Shown here: positions 25,721 to 36,000 of the stretch, in pieces | Layout of the letters: every line of letters begins with the position of its first letter | Numbering within the stretch: position 1 is the stretch's first letter | DNA from: Inconstantimicrobium porci | GTDB taxonomy: Bacteria > Bacillota > Clostridia > Clostridiales > Clostridiaceae | DNA: 51,082 bases | Reading direction: 5' to 3' | NCBI RefSeq assembly: GCF_009696465.1 | Contig: NZ_VULX01000017.1 | Location: forward strand, 1-51,082 | Program-made: the position numbers and the translations under genes | Notes under the pieces: model-generated | Seen by the model: only the letters and a program-made list of their open reading frames with translations | What the model was told of the DNA's origin: nothing | The model's database searches: none

Positions 25721-26935
25721 TTGGATTATAAAGAAATAGAAGGTGGAGTTACTGCTGCAAAAGGCTTTTTAGCAGCAGGTGTTCACTGTGGAATAAAGAA
25801 AAAGAAAAAGGATTTATCACTTGTATATTCTGAAAATGTATGTACAGCAGCTGCAGTATTTACAAGCAATGTAGTTAAAGGCGCACCGATTATCGTGTCA
25901 AAGGAGCATCTAAAAAACAATATTGCACAAGCAATAATAGTCAACAGTGGCATTGCCAATACATGTGAGAGTGATGGCGTAGAAAAAGCTAGCATGATGA
26001 CTGGGTTTGTGGCTGATGCTCTTAAAATAAATGAAGATGATGTGCTAGTTGCTTCAACAGGAGTTATTGGACAGCCTCTTAATTTAGAGCCAGTTAAAGA
26101 ACATATGAAGGAGATTGTCTCTTCATTATCTAAAGAAGGACATACAGATGCAGTTTCTGGCATCATGACAACTGATACAGTTCCAAAGGAAATGGCAGTG
26201 GAAGTTGATATCTGTGGCACTAAAGTTACTATTGGCGGTATGTGCAAAGGATCAGGAATGATTGAACCTAATATGTGCACCATGCTTTCTTTTATAACTA
26301 CTGATGTAGCTATTTCAAAAGATCTTTTAAAGGAGGCTGTAAAATCTTCAGCTGATGCTAGCTACAACAGGATAAGTATTGATGGTGATACAAGCACCAA
26401 TGATTCTTATTTTATCTTAGCAAACGGCAAAGCTGGAAATAAAACTATTACAGAAAAAGATGACTCATATTATACATTTCTTGATGTCTTAAATTATGTG
26501 AATGTAACTCTTGCAAAAAAGATGGCTAAAGATGGTGAAGGAGCAACAAAACTTCTGCAGTGTGATGTTACTGGAGCTGACTCAGAAGAAAATGCTCTTA
26601 TATTAGCCAAAAGTGTTATCAAATCTTCACTAGTTAAAACTGCTATGTTTGGCTGTGATGCAAACTGGGGCAGAATTATGTGTGCACTTGGATATGCAGG
26701 TGTTAATTTTGATCCAGATATTGTTGATATTTCATTTATCGGAAAATGTGGTGAGATAGTAGTATGTGAAAAAGGCAAAAGTATTGCTTTTGATGAGAAA
26801 AAGGCTTATGAGATTTTAGATGAAGATGAAGTCATAATAAATGTCAATATGAATAATGGCGAGAACTCTGCATCTGCCTGGGGCTGCGATCTAAGTTATG
26901 ATTATGTAAAAATTAATGGAGAATACAGAAGTTAG
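25721..26935 (+). CDS. argJ: glutamate N-acetyltransferase/amino-acid acetyltransferase
   Basis: 404 residues, start TTG 25721 with AAGGGGG 7 nt upstream. It moves acetyl from N-acetylornithine to glutamate, recycling the blocking group. The precursor cuts itself before a Thr in KGSGMIEPNM-C-TML; here the residue before Thr187 is Cys where Ala is usual. GDTSTNDS, CDANWGR and the C-terminal DLSYDYVKINGEYRS are typical. Its presence, with no argA or argE in this stretch, indicates the cyclic acetyl pathway. Whether it is mono- or bifunctional cannot be read from the sequence. Confidence 0.96.
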   Translation: MDYKEIEGGVTAAKGFLAAGVHCGIKKKKKDLSLVYSENVCTAAAVFTSNVVKGAPIIVSKEHLKNNIAQAIIVNSGIANTCESDGVEKASMMTGFVADALKINEDDVLVASTGVIGQPLNLEPVKEHMKEIVSSLSKEGHTDAVSGIMTTDTVPKEMAVEVDICGTKVTIGGMCKGSGMIEPNMCTMLSFITTDVAISKDLLKEAVKSSADASYNRISIDGDTSTNDSYFILANGKAGNKTITEKDDSYYTFLDVLNYVNVTLAKKMAKDGEGATKLLQCDVTGADSEENALILAKSVIKSSLVKTAMFGCDANWGRIMCALGYAGVNFDPDIVDISFIGKCGEIVVCEKGKSIAFDEKKAYEILDEDEVIINVNMNNGENSASAWGCDLSYDYVKINGEYRS

Positions 26936-26956
26936 TGTATAAGGGGGATTAAAAAT

Positions 26957-27817
26957 ATGGAATTAAGTGAACGCGCTGATATTCTTGTGCAGTCTCTTCC
27001 TTATATACAGCGCTATAATAATAAAATAATTGTTGTCAAATATGGCGGTAATGCTATGGTCAGCAAAGAACTGCAGGAAACTGTTATCAGTGATATTGTG
27101 ATGATGAAATGCGTTGGCATGAAGCCTGTTGTTGTCCATGGGGGAGGCCCTGATATTACTGAGTTTATGAAAAAAATCGGTGAAGAAACTACCTTTATTA
27201 ATGGGCTGAGGGTAACAGATGAGAATGCTATTAAAATTGTGCAGATGGTTCTTGGAGGAAAGGTTAATAAGAATCTTGTTTCTATGATTGAGAAGGCAGG
27301 CGGAAAAGCTGTTGGTTTATGTGGTATGGATGGTTCGCTTTTAAAAGCTAAAAAACATGTTAATTCTGATAACGTTGATCTTGGCTTTGTAGGTGATATA
27401 ACTTCAGTAAATACTGATATCTTAAAGACAGTGCTTGATTCTGATTACATTCCTGTAGTTGGCAGCATTGCATTAGGTGAAGATAATGACTGCCTTTATA
27501 ACATAAATGCAGATAACTGCGCTTCTAAAATTGCAGCTGCTCTTAAAGCAGAAAAGCTTATTCTTTTAACTGATGTACCTGGTGTGCTTAAAACTCCAGG
27601 TGATGCTTCTTCTTTAATTTCTACACTTAGACTGCATGAAATACCAAAGCTTCTTTCTGAAAATGTAATTAAGGGCGGAATGATTCCTAAAATAGACTGT
27701 TGCGTTGAAGCTGTGCGTATGGGAGTTGAACGTTCATATGTAATAGACGGCAGGATTCCTCATTCAATGCTACTTGAGATTCTTTCAGATGAAGGTATTG
27801 GCACTATGATTTATTAG
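26957..27817 (+). CDS. argB: acetylglutamate kinase
   Basis: 286 residues. It phosphorylates N-acetylglutamate with ATP. IIVVKYGGNAM (N-terminal Lys and glycine loop), VVHGGGPDITEFMKKIG, NINADNCASKIAAALKAEKL and LLTDVPGVL are family motifs. The N-terminal extension (ERADILVQSLPYIQRYNNK) is the helix that mediates hexamer formation and arginine feedback inhibition in the arginine-sensitive class, so the enzyme may be inhibited by arginine. AAGGGGG precedes the ATG. Confidence 0.97.
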   Translation: MELSERADILVQSLPYIQRYNNKIIVVKYGGNAMVSKELQETVISDIVMMKCVGMKPVVVHGGGPDITEFMKKIGEETTFINGLRVTDENAIKIVQMVLGGKVNKNLVSMIEKAGGKAVGLCGMDGSLLKAKKHVNSDNVDLGFVGDITSVNTDILKTVLDSDYIPVVGSIALGEDNDCLYNINADNCASKIAAALKAEKLILLTDVPGVLKTPGDASSLISTLRLHEIPKLLSENVIKGGMIPKIDCCVEAVRMGVERSYVIDGRIPHSMLLEILSDEGIGTMIY

Positions 27818-27829
27818 GAGATGATTAAT

Positions 27830-28981
27830 ATGGAAAATTCTTTACTTAATACGTATGGATATCTTCCTCCTGTTATTTTAAGAGGTGAAGGTGTTTATCT
27901 TTTTGATACTGATAACAATAAATACTTAGATTTTGCCAGCGGCATTGGTGTAAATTCTTTAGGATATAACCATTCAAAGTGGACTTTAGCAGTAACAAAT
28001 CAGCTTAAGACTCTGCAGCATTCATCAAATATTTTTCTTAATAATGTCACTGCTAAGCTTTCTAACAAGCTTACAGAAGTAGCACATATGGACAAGGTTT
28101 TTTTCGCTAACTCTGGTGCTGAAGCAAATGAATGTGCCTTTAAGATTGCCAGAAAATATAGCTTTCAAAAGTATGGTATGGGAAGAAACGTGATTCTATC
28201 CTTAAGGCAGTCTTTTCATGGCAGGACACTTACAACTCTTACAGCTACAGGCCAAGAAAGATTTCATCAATATTTTTATCCATTTCCTGAAGGTTTTGCT
28301 TATGTTGAAGCTAACAATATTGATGATTTTAAGGAAAAAGTAAGTAACAATGTCTGTGCAGTAATCATGGAGCCAATTCAGGGTGAAAGTGGCATACATT
28401 TGATTGATAAGGAATTTGTACAGGAAGTCTCAAAGATATGTAAGGAGAAAGATATCCTGCTTATTTTTGACGAAGTGCAGAGTGGTATTGCAAGAAGTGG
28501 TAAGCTTTTTGCTTATGAATATTTCGATGTTGAGCCTGATATCATAACTTCTGCTAAAGGTCTTGGAGGCGGTCTGCCTATTGGAGCAGTATTATGCAAT
28601 AAGAGCGTTTCAGATGTTTTTGTTCCAGGTGATCATGGCAGTACATTTGGAGGAAATCCAGTATCATGTGCTGGTGCACTTGTGGTGCTTGATGAGATTT
28701 GTAATGAGAAAACTTATAAGAGAGTTTGTGACCTTGGTGAATTAATTATGAATAAGATTAAGAAGGCTAATTTGCCTAAGGTGGTAGAGGTGCGTGGCAG
28801 AGGATTGATGATTGGTATCGAAGTTAAGCAAAAGGCTGCAGAAATTCAGAAAGCGGCCCTAAAGAAAGGACTTGTGGTCTTAACTGCAGGAAGTAATGTG
28901 GTACGACTTCTTCCACCAATAGTATTAAGTGAAGAAGAAGCAGAAAAAGGAGCAGATATTTTAATCAGCTTACTTAGTTAA
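27830..28981 (+). CDS. argD: acetylornithine aminotransferase
   Basis: 383 residues, a PLP enzyme of class III. It converts N-acetylglutamate semialdehyde to N-acetylornithine with glutamate. FANSGAEANECAFKIARKYS, IFDEVQSGIARSG and the PLP-lysine segment SAKGLGGGLPIGAVL are present. ATG 27830 (MENSLLNTYG) is chosen because AGGAG lies 9 nt upstream; the ATG at 27821 overlaps that site. It starts 12 bp after argB. Confidence 0.96.
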   Translation: MENSLLNTYGYLPPVILRGEGVYLFDTDNNKYLDFASGIGVNSLGYNHSKWTLAVTNQLKTLQHSSNIFLNNVTAKLSNKLTEVAHMDKVFFANSGAEANECAFKIARKYSFQKYGMGRNVILSLRQSFHGRTLTTLTATGQERFHQYFYPFPEGFAYVEANNIDDFKEKVSNNVCAVIMEPIQGESGIHLIDKEFVQEVSKICKEKDILLIFDEVQSGIARSGKLFAYEYFDVEPDIITSAKGLGGGLPIGAVLCNKSVSDVFVPGDHGSTFGGNPVSCAGALVVLDEICNEKTYKRVCDLGELIMNKIKKANLPKVVEVRGRGLMIGIEVKQKAAEIQKAALKKGLVVLTAGSNVVRLLPPIVLSEEEAEKGADILISLLS

Positions 28982-28991
28982 GGAGGATTAT

Positions 28992-29912
28992 ATGAAAAAA
29001 GATTTATTGAAAATGGATGACCTTTCTAAAGAAGAAATTTTAGATATATTGAATCTAGCTGATCAGCTTAAATATGAGCTTAAGCATGATATTGCACATG
29101 CTCATTTAAAAGGTAAGACACTTGGCATGATTTTTGAAAAAAGCTCTACAAGAACAAGAGTATCTTTTGAAGTAGGTATGTACCAGCTTGGAGGCAACGG
29201 CTTGTTTCTAAGCAGCAGGGATCTGCAGATAGGACGTGGGGAACCTGTCCAGGATACTGCAAGAGTTCTTTCGAGATTTCTTAACGGTATTATGATAAGG
29301 ACTTTTAAGCAGAAGGAGGTTGAAACTCTTGCTAAATATTCATCAATTCCTATAATTAACGGTCTTACTGATGATGAGCATCCATGCCAGGTGCTTGCAG
29401 ACCTTATGACTATCAGGGAATACAAAAATACTATTGAAGGACTGAAGGTTGCCTACATTGGTGACGGTAATAATATGGCTCAGTCATTAATGATAGGAAC
29501 TTTAAAAACAGGAATGAACTTTTCAATAGCATGTCCACCTGACTACACTCCAAAGCAGGAGTATATCTTAAGGGCAAAGGAGCTTGCAGAAAAGGAAGGC
29601 ACTAAATTTGTTATTACTGATTCTCCTAAAGAAGCAGCAATGGATGCTGATGTTTTAATCACTGATGTTTGGGCAAGCATGGGACAGGAAGGCGAAGCAG
29701 AAATCAGAAAGAAAGCATTCAAAGGCTTCCAGATAAATGATGAACTTATGGGTAAGGCTCATAGTGATGCCATAGTACTTCACTGTCTGCCAGCACATAG
29801 AGGAGAAGAAATAACAAATGAAGTAATTGAAGCTCATCAGAACGAAGTCTTTGATGAAGCAGAAAACAGACTGCACGCACAAAAGGCTGTGCTTGTTAAG
29901 TTAATGAAATAG
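28992..29912 (+). CDS. argF: ornithine carbamoyltransferase
   Basis: 306 residues. It makes citrulline from ornithine and carbamoyl phosphate. The carbamoyl-phosphate loop SSTRTRVSFEVG, DEHPCQVLADLMTI and the ornithine-binding HCLPAHRGEEI are intact. AAGGAGG precedes the ATG, 10 bp after argD. It is the last gene of the operon, which therefore holds all steps from acetylglutamate to arginine. No clean terminator follows it directly; an IS remnant starts 63 bp downstream on the other strand. Confidence 0.97.
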   Translation: MKKDLLKMDDLSKEEILDILNLADQLKYELKHDIAHAHLKGKTLGMIFEKSSTRTRVSFEVGMYQLGGNGLFLSSRDLQIGRGEPVQDTARVLSRFLNGIMIRTFKQKEVETLAKYSSIPIINGLTDDEHPCQVLADLMTIREYKNTIEGLKVAYIGDGNNMAQSLMIGTLKTGMNFSIACPPDYTPKQEYILRAKELAEKEGTKFVITDSPKEAAMDADVLITDVWASMGQEGEAEIRKKAFKGFQINDELMGKAHSDAIVLHCLPAHRGEEITNEVIEAHQNEVFDEAENRLHAQKAVLVKLMK

Positions 29913-29975
29913 TATAACAAATCAGGAAGAGCATTTTTCATTCGAGAAAACAAGACTAATATGACTCTTTCAAAT

Positions 29976-30611
29976 TTAGTATTGCAAAAAGAACAGGTCA
30001 AGGTTATAGGCAAATAATAATTGCTGTTTTGCAAGTGGATATGCACTGTAACCATCAGCAATGAACTTAAGAGTTTTGTTTGGGAAGTTTTTAATTAAAT
30101 TAGCAAGATAGTATGAACACTTATTATTTGTGCATTTATGTACTTTAAAATGTTTTCGTTCCTTACGTTCCGTAAGCGTCGAGCCACAGTATGGACATTT
30201 AAAAACTAAAGGCTTAGTAACAAAATTAGACTCTTGAAATGCAGTACCACAAACTTTGCATTGATACTGGCCTTTACTACCATTGTTATCATAGATGTAT
30301 TCATGAGTGGCACCACATTTAGGGCAGATAATTTTGTCTGGAATAGTTTTACCGTTACGTCTTTGGACGGGCTTGATAATTTTATTATATTTATGCTTGT
30401 AATACGCTAAAAGCAGTTTGTAATCAACCTGCTCAAAACGTTTGATTATAGGCAGTTTATCTACTTTAAACTTTTGATATTTAGGACTGTTTGAATCATC
30501 AAATTGCATTTGCTTAAGCGGAATATGCTGAGCAATAAGTCCTATAAGTTGATAAATAATTTTAATTAGATATTGATTATATATTAGTAAATAAGTTATA
30601 ATTGAATCCAC
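29976..30611 (-). pseudogene. IS transposase remnant (zinc-ribbon plus DDE start)
   Basis: 211 codons. The N-terminal helix YLIKIIYQLIGLIAQHIPLK, a zinc-ribbon series (CPKCGATHEYIYDNNG, CKVCG, CPYCGSTL, HKCTNNKCSYYL) and then a jump to the DDE-domain segment KTLKFIADGYSAYPLAKQQ, after which the frame ends. Relatives are about 400 residues or more; parts between the ribbon and the catalytic Asp, and everything after it, are missing. It is a degraded insertion sequence between argF and the chemotaxis gene. Its right edge lies around 30612-30690 (GACCCCCTAATTTCATG region). I did not identify terminal inverted repeats. Confidence 0.75.
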
Positions 30612-30789
30612 AATAACGACATCCTTTCGTGTTTATTTTTGTATTCTAGGAGATTCAATTGTAACATGAAATTAGGGGGTCGTTGTTTTTTTGCAAAAAA
30701 ACTTCCGAAACCTTGATTAATAAATAGATTTTAAAGTAAAAAGTGTGAAGAAACTTTACACTAACGATTAAAGCAAGGAAGCTAAATTA

Positions 30790-30831
30790 ATAAGAGAGCA
30801 GAGGTTTTACAATCTCTGCTCTTATTTTTTT
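30790..30831 (+). terminator. intrinsic terminator
   Basis: TAAGAGAGCAGAG pairs (2-nt bulge) with CTCTGCTCTTA and is followed by TTTTTTT. It may be the original terminator of the arg operon, now separated from argF by the IS remnant. Confidence 0.75.
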
Positions 30832-30902
30832 GTAGATAAAGATGATTTAATAATTGTTTTTTAGTCATACTATAATATTTTTTTGAAAAAATAAAAAAAC
30901 AA

Positions 30903-30929
30903 TAAAGAGTTATAAAAATTTAACGATAT
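30903..30929 (+). promoter_or_regulatory. sigma-D (flagellar) type promoter for the MCP gene
   Basis: TAAA (30903-30906), exactly 15 nt, then AACGATAT (30922-30929). This matches the sigma-D pattern TAAA-N15-GCCGATAT in both spacing and the CGATAT core. It lies about 105 bp upstream of the chemotaxis receptor gene, a class normally read by this sigma factor. Confidence 0.55.
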
Positions 30930-31035
30930 AATTAAAGGAACAAGAAAAATGTCACATTGTGTAAAAAAGCATAAAGTTGAATTGGTGGCAATAATAGTAT
31001 ATTTTGTACAAGTTATATATTAGGAGGAAAGAAAA

Positions 31036-32757
31036 TTGAAACAAAAGTGCAGAAACTTAAAGGTAATTTATAAGCTTATATTCTGTTTTGGAAGTATAAT
31101 TTCGCTTGTATTATTTGATGGTATAATAAGTTATAGCAAAATAAAAGGGATTGATAAAAATTTAGATGCAATATATTCAAAAAGTCTTGTGAAATTAACT
31201 ACGATACAGGATATTAGAAATAATATGGCTGATTTAACTTCAGGATCACTTATTTTAATTAATCCTGCTAACAAGGATGTTGTTGATAAGACAATTTCAG
31301 ATATGAATATGTTAATTGATGAAAGTACTAATCTTACAAAAACATATGAGAAACTAGTTAATGATGATAAGGATAAAAAAATATTTTCACAGTATGTAGA
31401 AAATTTTAATAAATACAAACAATCAAAAGATAAATTTTTTGAAGCTGCTAAGAGTGGCGATGAAAATCTAACAAAAGAGCAGTTTGACATATTTGATGGT
31501 TACAGAGCGGTAATAAATGATTTACTTGATGAAACAATAAAATATAATCAGAATATTGCTAAAGTTAATTATGATAATAGCCAGAAAGAGTATGAAAGTG
31601 CTATTGGAAGTATAAGCATATTTGGTTTAATTGTAATTGTAGTAAGTATAGTATTCTCATATATATTAATAGTGAGCATAATAGGTCAATTGAAAAAGGT
31701 TAAAGCATTCTCTGAAAGAATTTCTCAATTTGATTTTTCAGAAAGTATAGAAGTAGTAAGTGAAGATGAATTTGGAGAAACAGCAGTATCACTAAATGAA
31801 GCACAAAGCAATATAGTTGAATTATTAAAGAATATAACAAATAGTTCAAATCAACTAAAATCTGATAGTGATAAGTTATCTATAAATTCTGAAGAACTTA
31901 TGTCAAAGATGCAGGAGATGAATACTGCATGTAAGACTATGGAGGTTACTATAGAAGAAAACAGTGCTGCTTCAGAAGAGATAAGTGCTTCTGTTGAAGA
32001 GATAAACTCAGCAGTAAGTGAACTTGCTCAGAAAGCTTCATTAGCAAGAGATGTAGCAGGTAAAGCAAAAGAAAATGCAGAAAATGTTCAGGAAAAAGGA
32101 CAGGCTGCAGCAGTTACTACTCAAGATTTATACAAGGAAAAGAGAGAAGCGATACTTAATGCCATCGAAGAAGGCAAGATAGTTAGCAAAATAAAGGATA
32201 TGGCTGAAACTATTGCAAGTATATCTGATCAGACAAATCTTCTTGCATTAAATGCAGCTATTGAAGCAGCAAGAGCAGGAGAAAATGGTAAAGGCTTTGC
32301 TGTTGTTGCAGATGAAGTAAGAAAGCTTGCAGAACAATCAAAAGAAGCTGTAAATGATATTAATGAAAATATACAAAAAATTGATGTGGCTTTTGAAAAC
32401 TTATCTTCAGGAAGTAATGATATTTTAGAGTTTATGAATGAGAAAGTAATACCAGAATTTAATGGCTTTGTAGAAGGTGGAGACCGTTATTATAAAGATG
32501 CAGATTACATTAACGAGTTATCAGAGGATCTTGCTTCAACACTTGAAGAATTCTCAGCAACTATAGATCAGATTAGTGAAGCAATTCAAAATGTGGCACT
32601 TAATGAACAAAAATCTTCGGAAAAAGTTGGAGTTGCAGGTAATGTAGTTAAAGAAATCAATGCAGTATCAGAAGAAGTTTTAGAAACATCACAAGGTCAG
32701 GCTGATTTATCTGAAGGATTAAATGAATTAGTAAGTAAGTTTAAAGTAGAACAATAA
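31036..32757 (+). CDS. methyl-accepting chemotaxis protein
   Basis: 573 residues, start TTG 31036 after AGGAGGAAAGAAAA. Membrane helix 1 (about 12-30), a four-helix-bundle sensor domain (about 35-190, charged, ligand unknown), helix 2 (about 193-218, [20 protein letters not shown]), HAMP (to about 270), and a long coiled coil. The signalling tip is [20 protein letters not shown] and [18 protein letters not shown], which binds CheA and CheW. A sigma-D-type promoter upstream agrees with a motile, chemotactic cell. A terminator follows. Confidence 0.93.
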   Translation: MKQKCRNLKVIYKLIFCFGSIISLVLFDGIISYSKIKGIDKNLDAIYSKSLVKLTTIQDIRNNMADLTSGSLILINPANKDVVDKTISDMNMLIDESTNLTKTYEKLVNDDKDKKIFSQYVENFNKYKQSKDKFFEAAKSGDENLTKEQFDIFDGYRAVINDLLDETIKYNQNIAKVNYDNSQKEYESAIGSISIFGLIVIVVSIVFSYILIVSIIGQLKKVKAFSERISQFDFSESIEVVSEDEFGETAVSLNEAQSNIVELLKNITNSSNQLKSDSDKLSINSEELMSKMQEMNTACKTMEVTIEENSAASEEISASVEEINSAVSELAQKASLARDVAGKAKENAENVQEKGQAAAVTTQDLYKEKREAILNAIEEGKIVSKIKDMAETIASISDQTNLLALNAAIEAARAGENGKGFAVVADEVRKLAEQSKEAVNDINENIQKIDVAFENLSSGSNDILEFMNEKVIPEFNGFVEGGDRYYKDADYINELSEDLASTLEEFSATIDQISEAIQNVALNEQKSSEKVGVAGNVVKEINAVSEEVLETSQGQADLSEGLNELVSKFKVEQ

Positions 32758-32765
32758 TTTTAATT

Positions 32766-32796
32766 AAGCACCATTTCGCGAGGAATGGTGCTTTTT
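32766..32796 (+). terminator. terminator after MCP gene
   Basis: AAGCACCATT (32766-32775) pairs with AATGGTGCTT (32784-32793), loop TCGCGAGG, then TTTTT. Confidence 0.88.
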
Positions 32797-32799
32797 GGC

Positions 32800-33333
32800 C
32801 TTTGCTGAATACAAGAAATGATGACTGCGTTTTTTTAGAAAAATCAGTTATTCCTACATCATTAAAGATTTTTTGAACAGGAGTACTTACAAGAAGTAAA
32901 TTACCCTCCCTTTCAAATGAATAATCAGAAAGGTTTGATTCGCCGATATAATTCTTAATCCACTGTATTCCTGTATTAGATGAACCGCCATAGTTTCCTC
33001 TTAAATCGATGATTGAAACTGGAGCTTTCTTCATGTTTAATGCACTATTTATAAAAGCTGGCTGGTCAGCATCTTTTTCTGAATCAGAAACAAAGCTTGT
33101 AAATAAGCTGACCTTTATCATTTAATGAATGGTACATATAGTTGCTTATTTTATTGCTTTTATCAATTTCTTCTTATGGCAGACCTTGATTTGTTGACTT
33201 CTGATAAAACTGAACTGAATTCAGTATCTTTAGCTTTTTCAGTACTATAAGATTTATATTTAGCTGCTGCTATACCAGCTGCCCCTGCAGTTATAACAGT
33301 TGCCAAAAGTATGATAACTATTTTCTTTTTCAT
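32800..33333 (-). pseudogene. S41-type peptidase remnant, secreted
   Basis: ATG 33333 with GGGGGTAATTCTAT upstream starts a signal or anchor (MKKKIVIILLATVITAGAAG) and a short linker that stops in frame near 33170. Another frame then carries NKISNYMYHSLNDKG-like residues, then INSALNMKKAPVSIIDLRGN followed by YGGSSNTGIQW. VSIIDLRGNYGG is the core of C-terminal-processing-type (S41) proteases or their relatives, just before the catalytic Ser region. The C-terminal catalytic half is missing, replaced by sequence that runs into the MCP terminator. It is not functional. Confidence 0.7.
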
Positions 33334-33592
33334 ATAGAATTACCCCCAATATATAAAAAATAAATTACATATATAAGGTATGTTATAGCACTAAATTGAT
33401 GGCAAATCAAATGGAATTATACACAATTCACCTATAATGTTCTTGCTAAGGGTGGATTTTATGTATAAAATTACATTAAGGGAAAATTACAAAGAGGATT
33501 GGGTGCAATTTATGTTTCATCAGTAGTTGTAGGAATAGCCTGGTTTATAATATATATTGAAATGTGCTTGTATTAATAAGGGAGATGGTGTG

Positions 33593-33811
33593 ATGATACT
33601 ACTATTTATTATTCTAATGTTGCTTGTATTTGGTAAGTTGCTATTTCTTGCGTTTAGAGCGACTTGGGGAATTGCAAAAATACTTTTAACATTCATATTG
33701 CTGCCTGCTGTTATTGTTGTTATGGCATTAGGAGGCTTGATTACATTTGCTATTCCTATACTAATAATTATTGGTGTTATAACAGTACTTTGTAGTATTT
33801 GTGGAAAGTAA
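33593..33811 (+). CDS. small hydrophobic membrane protein, 72 aa
   Basis: 72 residues from ATG 33593 (GGAG 8 nt upstream). Two or three hydrophobic stretches (MILLFIILMLLVFGKLLFLA, ILLTFILLPAVIVVMALGGL, IPILIIIGVITVLCSI). No family recognised. The 3' end is followed within 5 bp by an RNA-like hairpin element that could act as its terminator. In the gap before it (33334-33592) lies a short open piece ending IIYIEMCLY without start signals, probably another small remnant. Confidence 0.55.
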   Translation: MILLFIILMLLVFGKLLFLAFRATWGIAKILLTFILLPAVIVVMALGGLITFAIPILIIIGVITVLCSICGK

Positions 33812-33815
33812 TAAT

Positions 33816-33888
33816 GTTTGAAAGACATATTCTGTAGTCTAAGTTATTGTGCTTAAGTCGTTTCTACATATGTCTTTCAACCTTTTTT
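33816..33888 (-). repeat. small-RNA-like element, copy D (core degenerate)
   Basis: Minus-strand reading: AAGGTTGAAAGACATATGTA, GAAACGACTTAAG, a changed core, then ATATGTCTTTCAAAC. The outer stem (GTTGAAAGACATAT/ATATGTCTTTCAAAC) is intact but the conserved 5' block and promoter are absent. In the plus direction the stem is followed by TTTTTT, so it may now serve as a terminator for the small membrane-protein gene. Confidence 0.6.
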
Positions 33889-34010
33889 ATTATGAGATAA
33901 TAGAAATTCAGTGAAAAATTAAACCTGTATCAAATCGTTTTTCAGACCTTTTGCCACAGGCTTTTTTCATATTGTAAATAATACATTTATTACGTACTTC
34001 ATCAAAATGA

Positions 34011-34733
34011 TTAAACGTATATTTCGATTAAACCCAAAACCAATAAGTGTAATGGATAGAATATATAGAAGAACCACTTGTTAAATGCACTACTTTTGCC
34101 TTTCTTGCCATTATACATTAATAAAAGTGGAATTATTAAGAATATTCCTGCCTGCCATATCTCGCCATACCATGGTCTGTGTTTTGAAATCATGAATATT
34201 ATGTTTGATAATACTTCAAATCCAGAAGCAAGCGTGAAACAGATTAATTTAGCTTGTATATTATCTCTAAAAGCATAGAATACAAGGATAAATACAGGAG
34301 CAATTATTCCCCAGTCACCCATTCCAGAAAGCATTATTAGTAATACGGTGCTTGTCCATTTTAATATAGGATTTGATATCTTCTCATAGCACACCAAAAC
34401 TAAAAAGCCAATAAATAATGTATAAATAACATTCAAATCAGTAAATAAATTAGAAGTTAATATAGTTTTGTGGTGAGCAAAGGTATAAGCAAACTGTGAA
34501 ATTACTGCAAACAAAGCAAGTCTTTCTCCATATTTTTTCCTTGAATGAGTATAGTAAAATCCTTCAGCAATGAAGTAACACATAATAGGCGCTGTTAGTC
34601 TGCCAATAAATCTGAAAGTACTGTATAAAGCAATATTGCTGTTCTTGGTGAAAAGTAACATTGCGATATGATCAAGAAGCATTGCAATAATTGCAATATA
34701 TTTTAAAGTATTTCTATTAAGACACTTTTTCAA
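34011..34733 (-). CDS. TraX family membrane protein
   Basis: 240 residues, start TTG 34733 with AGGGGGG upstream. LKYIAIIAMLLDHIAMLL, RFIGRLTAPIMCYFIAEGFY and YTHSRKKYGERLALFAVISQ are the TraX signature; about eight membrane helices follow. TraX of plasmid F acetylates pilin; chromosomal Firmicutes members are presumed membrane acyltransferases of unknown substrate. No conjugation genes are nearby. It is transcribed away from the TPR gene and has its own short upstream region. Confidence 0.9.
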   Translation of the reverse strand: MKKCLNRNTLKYIAIIAMLLDHIAMLLFTKNSNIALYSTFRFIGRLTAPIMCYFIAEGFYYTHSRKKYGERLALFAVISQFAYTFAHHKTILTSNLFTDLNVIYTLFIGFLVLVCYEKISNPILKWTSTVLLIMLSGMGDWGIIAPVFILVFYAFRDNIQAKLICFTLASGFEVLSNIIFMISKHRPWYGEIWQAGIFLIIPLLLMYNGKKGKSSAFNKWFFYIFYPLHLLVLGLIEIYV

Positions 34734-34925
34734 ATTAATCCCCCCCTTAAAATTGTCATAAAGTGTATAATATATATTATATATTATAGTACGAAATGTA
34801 AGAAAATTGTAATAAAATTATTTATAATATTAAGTGTTATTACTTTGTATAAATTGTTATAATGATGTTTATTGTGAAATTTAATTATGATATTAAATAA
34901 TTTGGAGCGATGGGAGTTAAATTAC

Positions 34926-35963
34926 ATGAATGGTATTGAAATATTAAGACAAGAAGAAGAGAGATATGATGCTCTTAAAGATAAAATAAAATCATTGCTT
35001 CAGACACCTGAATGTATCGGTGTGGAGGAATATTTAAAGGAAGCAGAGGAAATGTGTGATGAGGATTCTGAACTGTATTGGTTATTTGCCTGGTATTATA
35101 TAAGAGCAGGTCAGGATGATGAAGCAATGAAATACCTTAAAAAAGCTGAGGCTATTAATAATAGAGAGGCCAAGATATTTATTTCGATGAGCGGTATTTA
35201 TGGAAGGCGTGGCGAATATGAAGAATGTCTAAAGTGCTTAGATAGAGCAATGAATTTGCACAATGAAGATTTTAATGACATTTATTATTCAAGGGCATTA
35301 TGTTATTACGATATGGGCGATATGGTACAAGCTAAAAAATATTTCCTTAAATCATTTACAAAGTATTGTTATCAATGTAGTAAAACTTTAAAGAATATTG
35401 ATAAACATCTTAATGGAAAAACAAAAAAGAAGTTTAGCATTAAGGTTATTCCTATTACAAAAGAACGCAAAAAATATGAAAGGAAGAATAAGATTAAGAA
35501 GATAACTAATCGTATTCCAAAAGCTGTAAAATATTTTTTGTTTGTAATGATGCTTTTAGTGTTTGGTGTATTTTATTGGATTTATTCAATAACTCTCAAG
35601 AGAATAATAGGCAGAAAAAAAATAAAGAATTATGATGATTTAAACAATTGTAAAAATAAAACTAGAGTTATTATAAAGCTTAAGGATTTAAAGAATACAG
35701 GTTATTACAAAATGAATGATGGCAGAATACTTACTGAAGAACAGGTTGAAAGTGATAATTTATGGGCTGGTGTTAAGAGTGGCATTAATTACGGAAGTTT
35801 TGAAGATAAAAATATTCTTTTTTGCAACTGTATAGTGGGACTTCGATGTAAAGAGGGCCTTGAATTAATAGGACAGGCTAATTATATAGATAAAGAAATC
35901 TATAAAGAGATAATTGAAAAGTACAATATTGATGAAGATAAGATTCTTATTGAAGGGAAATAG
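34926..35963 (+). CDS. TPR protein with one membrane helix
   Basis: 345 residues. TPR-like helical pairs in residues 30-150 (SELYWLFAWYYIRAGQDDEA, AKIFISMSGIYGRRGEYEEC, NDIYYSRALCYYDMGDMVQA), a basic linker, a membrane helix (about 205-225, KYFLFVMMLLVFGVFYWIYS), then a C-terminal domain of about 110 residues with KTRVIIKLKDLKNTGYYKM and ILFCNCIVGLRCKEGLELIG. ATG 34926 has GGAG 9 nt upstream; the ATG at 34887 has no site. Probably a membrane-tethered protein-interaction scaffold; its partner is unknown. Confidence 0.7.
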   Translation: MNGIEILRQEEERYDALKDKIKSLLQTPECIGVEEYLKEAEEMCDEDSELYWLFAWYYIRAGQDDEAMKYLKKAEAINNREAKIFISMSGIYGRRGEYEECLKCLDRAMNLHNEDFNDIYYSRALCYYDMGDMVQAKKYFLKSFTKYCYQCSKTLKNIDKHLNGKTKKKFSIKVIPITKERKKYERKNKIKKITNRIPKAVKYFLFVMMLLVFGVFYWIYSITLKRIIGRKKIKNYDDLNNCKNKTRVIIKLKDLKNTGYYKMNDGRILTEEQVESDNLWAGVKSGINYGSFEDKNILFCNCIVGLRCKEGLELIGQANYIDKEIYKEIIEKYNIDEDKILIEGK

Positions 35964-36000
35964 ATCATTATTTTGAATTATAAAAAGTGAACTTTATAAT

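Noticed and set aside
34011-34733. TraX as a sign of a conjugative element
   Set aside because: No relaxase, coupling protein or secretion ATPase is present; TraX-like genes are common single genes in Firmicutes.
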